Positions 59,494 to 64,000 of a DNA stretch of 64,000 nt are shown in pieces. Every line of letters begins with the position of its first letter. Position 1 is the stretch's first letter. This DNA is from Hyalella azteca. Taxonomy: Eukaryota; Arthropoda; Malacostraca; Amphipoda; Hyalellidae. Position numbers and translations under genes: made by a program. The stretch is taken from NCBI RefSeq assembly GCF_000764305.2, contig NW_025940911.1:33783-97782 (forward strand), written 5' to 3'. Under the pieces are notes generated by a model, which had not been told where the DNA came from, did not search any database, and was given only the letters and a program-made list of their open reading frames with translations.

Positions 59494-61136
59494 CAGCGTT
59501 GCTAACTGGTATATTTCCATACCAGATTTCACAAATCTTGAATGTTGAGACGGTGTTGGTATGGATATTTTTGATCTAGTATATTCTCTAAAATCTGGTA
59601 TATTTCTGGTATGTTCAGACACTTCGGAAATTTGACTGGAATGAATTAATATATTTATTCAATTTATTTTTTCCCTCTGATACAATATCAAGTTTTTAGT
59701 TGTCACTTGAGAAATTTGTAGTAAAATCCCTTTTTCAAGGGAATTATCCCGCCAAACTATTGCCGAACTGAGTCTTTATCTACGGTCCGCCGAGGGAAAC
59801 TACTGCAGAAGCTCTCAGGCCCAATATGGTCATCCTTGCGGTTGTCCTGTACATCCGAAAAAGAAGAAGAAGGAAGGAAACTTAAAGTCAAATTTTAAGT
59901 ATAAATCCCCTGGATATAAATCCACTAAGTCCACTGGTTTAAATCCACTGGATATGTTTTTTATTTCGAATTTTCATGTTTCCTTTCTCATTTGGATCTG
60001 AACTGTGTGTGACATTTTGCGACTTTTATTTCGTAATAAATCATAACATTCCCTTTACGTTGGCAACACCGTTAGGAAGTTAACGACGCTTTCACAATTT
60101 TCTCGTTAGTCATTATCGTTTGACTGATCCTCGCAAAAAGTTAGTTAAAGCTCTAATATTTTCCTTTTTTATTATCTAAATAATTATTGTATTGTAATAT
60201 TATTTCTTTATTCATCTTCAACGATGATTATTTATTAGATTTACTCTTCAATAGATACGCACGTTGACATGGGTATTAGGTAAATTATTTTTCCATAGCT
60301 TAATATTTATTTTCAAAGCCCATCTTGTTATAAGTTTACATTGCATTAAATCTCAGTTCCAGTCTCTTTCATTTCCAATCTTGTTTTACTGTGTGGGTAA
60401 TGACTGGCTCTTAACCCACAGATCAACTAAAAGGCATCATAAATAACGTTTGCCATGACATATAACCGAATGGCACTTTTAGCGAACTGCAGTTTTAACA
60501 GCATATGGTAAAGAGTTTGTTTTGCAAATTACAAATTAAAGTACATTAGTATCTTTGGTTAATGATGCACACTCAAAAATTTGATTGTAAGCCATTAAGG
60601 ATATTGTGCTAGTAGACTATGCAAAATAGGTATGAAAATAAATTTAGATGAATGAAGCAATAAAACTTGCAAGGAAATTAGACTATAATATGCTAACAGA
60701 GGCAATATAAATTGGATAATGATGGCACTAGTAAATTCACCGGTAAAATGTACAAGTCAAATAAACTTCCATGAACTGTTAATAAAAATAACAGTTAAAA
60801 CACAGAAGTAAAATACCTAATCTTTTTTAAATTATGCAAATTAGCTGCAGTTAGTCCCGCCTCTGATGTCGGAACTTCCCAAGGCAGTCAATAAGCAATG
60901 TTTTTATAGAGTTAGAATGTTTCAAAACAAAGGAAAAAATAGACGTAATATGTTCAATTTCGCTAATTTTTTTTTACGTCAAAAACACTTTAAAACAGTA
61001 ATAAGGATCAAATGACTTTTCTTGTTCTAACCAACATTTCTGACGAATATTTTCGTTAAATTTGGGGTATTAATCTGTTTTGGACGAGAAAATAGTCTGG
61101 TATATTTCTGGCATAGAAAATAGCTGGCAAAGCTCT
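59494..61136 (+). mobile_element. Non-autonomous hAT-like DNA transposon
   Basis: The left end CAGCGTTGCTAACT and the right end, reverse complemented AGAGCTTTGCCAGC, fit hAT terminal repeats of the CAGNGNTGCCA type; the right end lacks the first C. The 8-bp flanks AACTCAAA (59486-59493 and 61137-61144) are a perfect target-site duplication, as expected for hAT. Subterminal 'ctggtatatttctgg' occurs near both ends. The paralogous block carries the uninterrupted site at about 56350. No transposase was seen in 1,643 bases, so it would depend on a partner. Confidence 0.85.
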
Positions 61137-61225
61137 AACTCAAAGAGCATGTATAAAATGCAAAAAAAAACTGTGAACAGAAAATAACCGAATGTTAAAT
61201 GGTTTATAAATCAGACGAATAAATG

Positions 61226-61815
61226 GTTCGTGGAGTTGTTCCGGGGCCAGTACCAACTGAGCCAAACGTGAGACTTTATCCTATCCGCAACAACCCAACC
61301 ACGGTTCGTTACACTTCTTGCAGATGAACATGGTAACTGACAGGAGAATTAGGACAATCAAATGCGTAACTTTCATTCAACAAACGACGGTAAGATAAAC
61401 AGAATGCGTGTAAGTTGAAGACTTGGGTCACGATTTCGGATCAAGACTTCGAGGTCTCTCTTCATGAGATAAAACTATTACAGACACTAAACATACACAA
61501 TGGGTGATGCCTAAAACTAAATCACAAAAACTAAGAAGACCTCTTCACACCTATAGCTGTACGTGTTAACATCACACTAATATATTACAGGTCACAACGA
61601 AGCACACAATAACGGTCAATTTAAAAATATCAAATTATCCCGTGCACAGTACACACCTGTCCCGTAGGGTGACGCAGATCGAGTGATCCTATAAAGCTAC
61701 TATATTCCGCAATTCAGAGTGGATCCGGCAACATCGCACGTAAGTCTAAAGCCATTTGATTAAAAAAATGATCAATATAAAAGACATCTATAAAAGTTGC
61801 GTTTTCCTCCTCTAC
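61226..61815 (+). other. Unidentified approximately 590-bp insertion in duplicated sequence
   Basis: Block X has 'acgaataaatg' then 7 bases then 'gagtacc' (56424-56447). Here about 590 GC-richer bases replace those 7 ('gttcgtggagttgttccggg' to 'cctcctctacag'). No terminal repeats or protein recognised. Confidence 0.55.
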
Positions 61816-61816
61816 A

Positions 61817-62352
61817 GAGTACCTTCAAAGTTTTGTCTATTTTGATATATTGAATTGGTGACCTAATATTTGTTCATTAATTTTCTCTACGCTCTTGCTA
61901 AACTTTATTCATTATCAGGTTGTACGAGACCTGCTAGTCATGCAAAGTTACTGAATTGTATTACGAATACGCAGTTGACGTGGTCACGGGCTGCCTTCTC
62001 AGTGCCATATTATAAGGAAATGCACGTGTATTCAAGAACACCAATCATCTACTCTGTATGACATTCAATTTTAAAAATGATGAAAATCCTGCGTAAAATT
62101 CAATACATTTAAAACTAATTAAATAACCGTTATTCACTTACAGTATTTTTAATATTACTATTCAAATACAAAGGTCTTTCATTTTCTTTATTACACACTC
62201 TTAATAGCGATCTTAAGAGCCTAATTGTATCTGTTGTGAAAAGTAACAAAATCCATTGCTATTTCGATGTCATAAAATTTATTACGCACGGGCTGGGACC
62301 TTGTTGGTACATTTCCCGTTATTTCCTGGTTCCTTCAGTGAGTCGGGAATCG
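61817..62352 (+). repeat. Segmental duplication part 3, intact copy upstream of peptide gene 3
   Basis: Direct copy of 56441-57010; here it continues into the complete promoter and gene 3. Confidence 0.85.
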
Positions 62353-62400
62353 CATATGCTTTGCTATGCAGCGTGGAGCTCCGAAGGCCGCTGGGAATGA

Positions 62401-62408
62401 TATAAAAA
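62401..62408 (+). promoter_or_regulatory. TATA box of peptide gene 3
   Basis: TATAAAAA 85 bases before the ATG, conserved with its surroundings in the inverted paralogue. Several GGGAA/TTCCC words lie in the preceding 100 bases (62312-62400), in keeping with but not proof of Rel-type regulation. Confidence 0.75.
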
Positions 62409-62485
62409 GGCCCTGATAGTCCTGACTTACCTAGTCTTTAACAGGACGCCGTACTCAGCATAAGTTACACTGATCAAACAATACA

Positions 62486-62491
62486 ATGAAG
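62486..62491 (+). CDS. Gly-rich peptide gene 3, exon 1 (MK)
   Basis: ATG AAG then a perfect gtaagt donor, phase 0. The same 'caatacaatgaaggtaagt' context is in the inverted pseudogene. Confidence 0.85.
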
Positions 62492-62659
62492 GTAAGTTTT
62501 ACGTTAGAAAGTGTACAGTGAAAAATATATATTTTTAAAGTTGATTTTTATATGTTGGCTTGTAAACCGAATTGTTAATTATAATACAGAGTTGATTGTG
62601 AAACATCCTGTACAAATAAAACTTAATATTTCGTGATAACATTTTTTTTTCTTTTCCAG

Positions 62660-62968
62660 TTCATTGCTGTTCTTCTGCTCGTCGCCTTGACCTGCTGGTC
62701 ATTCGTCGTGGCCAAGCCTCAGCCCGAACCTCAATTCTTCGGTGGTGGATTTGGAGGCGGGCGAGGATTTGGTGGTGGATTTGGAGGTGGACGAGGATTT
62801 GGTGGTGGATTTGGAGGCGGACGAGGATTTGGTGGTGGATTTAGAGGCGGACGTGGATTCGGCGGTGGATTTGGAGGTGGAAGAGGATTCGGCGGAGGAT
62901 TTGGAGGTGGTCGAGGATTTGGTGGTGGATTTAGTAACGAACGTTTCAGTAATGAATTCTTCGGGTAA
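62660..62968 (+). CDS. Secreted glycine-rich repeat peptide 3, exon 2
   Basis: After acceptor tttcttttccag, exon 2 continues MK with FIAVLLLVALTCWSFVVA (signal peptide, 1-20), then KPQPEPQF and about six copies of a decapeptide GGGFGGGRGF (30-nt repeats, about 62743-62930). A tail SNERFSNEFFG and TAA close the 104-residue product. The repeat has one FRGG variant. Composition matches glycine-rich antimicrobial peptides of arthropods, with cuticle or silk-like roles as alternatives. The long open frame on the opposite strand is a by-product of the codon pattern. Confidence 0.9.
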   Translation, partial: FIAVLLLVALTCWSFVVAKPQPEPQFFGGGFGGGRGFGGGFGGGRGFGGGFGGGRGFGGGFRGGRGFGGGFGGGRGFGGGFGGGRGFGGGFSNERFSNEFFG

Positions 62969-63689
62969 TTATTTTCGATTTGCTTCAAAAGAATTTTGAC
63001 GGTGCTAGCCTTTCGGAAAATGTCTGCAATCATTCTAAATGAAACGACAACAAACAAGGTTTTGTATGAACGTGTAAAGCTTATCATAAATTTTAAGACA
63101 TGTTGTAAAACGACGGGTTTTATTCTTTAACCAAATTGTTTTTTAAACATGAGTGAACATCTGTGAGCCAACATAAGTAAAATATTAAAATTGTTGAATT
63201 TCAGCAGCATTGCGTTTATGAATTTCTTTAATGATTTAACAATTAAATTTATTGTGACCTTAAATATTATTGTGGTTGACCAAAGTCCGTCAGTATCTCA
63301 GTCAGAGTTAGTGAATACTGTTAAATTATGCTGGATTTTAAAGAAGTGAAAATCTACTTGTCTGTCATCTACTGGTGAGAACTCAGAACTGATACTCCAC
63401 TCCTTGCATGGAGTACTGGTAAAAACTCAGAAATAATGCTGGAATCAAAATAGTGATTTGCACTACAGGTTACTGGTAGACCTTTGATGTCCTTGTGACC
63501 TTGTGTTTTATTCATAATAACTACATTTCTTCATTATTACTGTATTTTTTTATAACCAAACTTCAAAGACTAAATTTTCGTTTTACTTACCTTGGTCAAG
63601 ATCTCTACAAATGAAGTTTCTTACCGTTTAATCGTGGGTTATGGATGAAATGCCCGACATCAATTATTATTCGCATTCATAGGCCAGAT

Positions 63690-64000
63690 AATTAAATTAC
63701 CATCAGTGGACATCGGAAAAGTAACACACAACATTATAGACGAAATTATCATCAATTGTGAGAGAATTATTTAATGTATGAAGATTAGCTTTGATGTAAT
63801 TTGAGAATATGAAAATTTGATCACTCGATCGGTAGTGCCAAACAGGAATTTTTTAATTAAACATTTTTCATAGTACAAATGGGTTTGCAATTGGAGATCG
63901 AAATGCATTTTAGGGACATATGTTATCGCCTCAGTGTCTTCTTGTTCAGCTGCCTTAAAGTTCACGATTGAAGAATCGGCCACCACAGTAAATTTAGGAA
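63690..64000. other. Window end, nothing recognised
   Basis: AT-rich sequence beyond the duplicated arm. A minus-strand open frame (63771-63986, 71 codons) has no recognisable feature. Confidence 0.4.

Larger units (their letters stand above)
62330..63680 (+). repeat. Inverted duplication arm, plus-strand copy with intact peptide gene 3
   Basis: Partner of 54120-55465. The arms are head-to-head with about 6.9 kb between. Downstream similarity runs through 'ttcggaaaatgtctgca', 'gttgaatttcagcagcattgcgtttatgaat' and 'cgttttacttaccttggtcaag'. Confidence 0.88.

Noticed and set aside
62731..63087. 118-codon open frame on the minus strand rich in Pro/Asn
   Set aside because: It is the antisense of the Gly-rich repeats of peptide gene 3; open only because of the codon pattern.

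Overview
This is a eukaryotic, AT-rich, intron-rich nuclear window, most likely from an arthropod. The support for that is a short (TTAGG)n-type array inside an intron, CR1-like LINE fragments, a tRNA-derived SINE, a hAT-like element and a family of secreted glycine/arginine-rich peptides of arthropod type. A crustacean is plausible, but I cannot fix the lineage. Coding exons stand out as GC-richer islands.

Region 1 (about 2.5-32.7 kb, + strand) is the 3' part of one large gene for a polycystin-1-like (PKD1 family) membrane protein. I reconstructed 26 well-supported exons, plus one doubtful micro-exon, from reading frame, splice sites and matching phases; together they give about 2,840 codons. 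The order is PKD-type Ig-like repeats, a Cys-rich exon, more PKD-like exons, a REJ region, the GAIN/GPS cleavage site, TM1, PLAT, TM2-6, the polycystin extracellular (TOP) domain, and the TM7-11 channel unit with its pore helix, then a short cytoplasmic tail, stop and poly(A) signal. The 5' end lies upstream of the window. Its introns carry a tRNA-derived SINE (22.1 kb), a tandem pair of LINE tails (23.3-24.8 kb), telomere-like repeats (18.5 kb) and minisatellites.

Region 2 (32.7-44.8 kb) is gene-poor. It holds a 17-bp minisatellite interrupted by a sequencing-adapter (Nextera mosaic end) remnant plus an N, a minus-strand gene for a small secreted acidic repeat peptide (38.4-38.7 kb), a CR1-like reverse transcriptase fragment (41.7 kb) and a long inverted-repeat element (42.1-43.4 kb).

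Region 3 (44.8-64 kb) is a cluster of small secreted cationic peptide genes. Three look intact (44.9-45.8, 48.6-49.8 and 62.5-63.0 kb) and one is a deleted, inverted pseudogene (55.1-55.5 kb). The intact genes share one layout: exon 1 codes only 2-3 residues, then a phase-0 intron, then a second exon with the rest of the signal peptide, a PEPQF motif, a Gly/Arg/Phe-rich mature part and a C-terminal Gly. They resemble glycine-rich antimicrobial peptides by composition only. The 54-63.7 kb part is a mosaic of direct and inverted segmental duplications, opened by a hAT-like insertion with a perfect 8-bp target duplication and a paralogous empty site, and by two further unidentified insertions. 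Nothing in the sequence links the channel gene to the peptide cluster beyond proximity.
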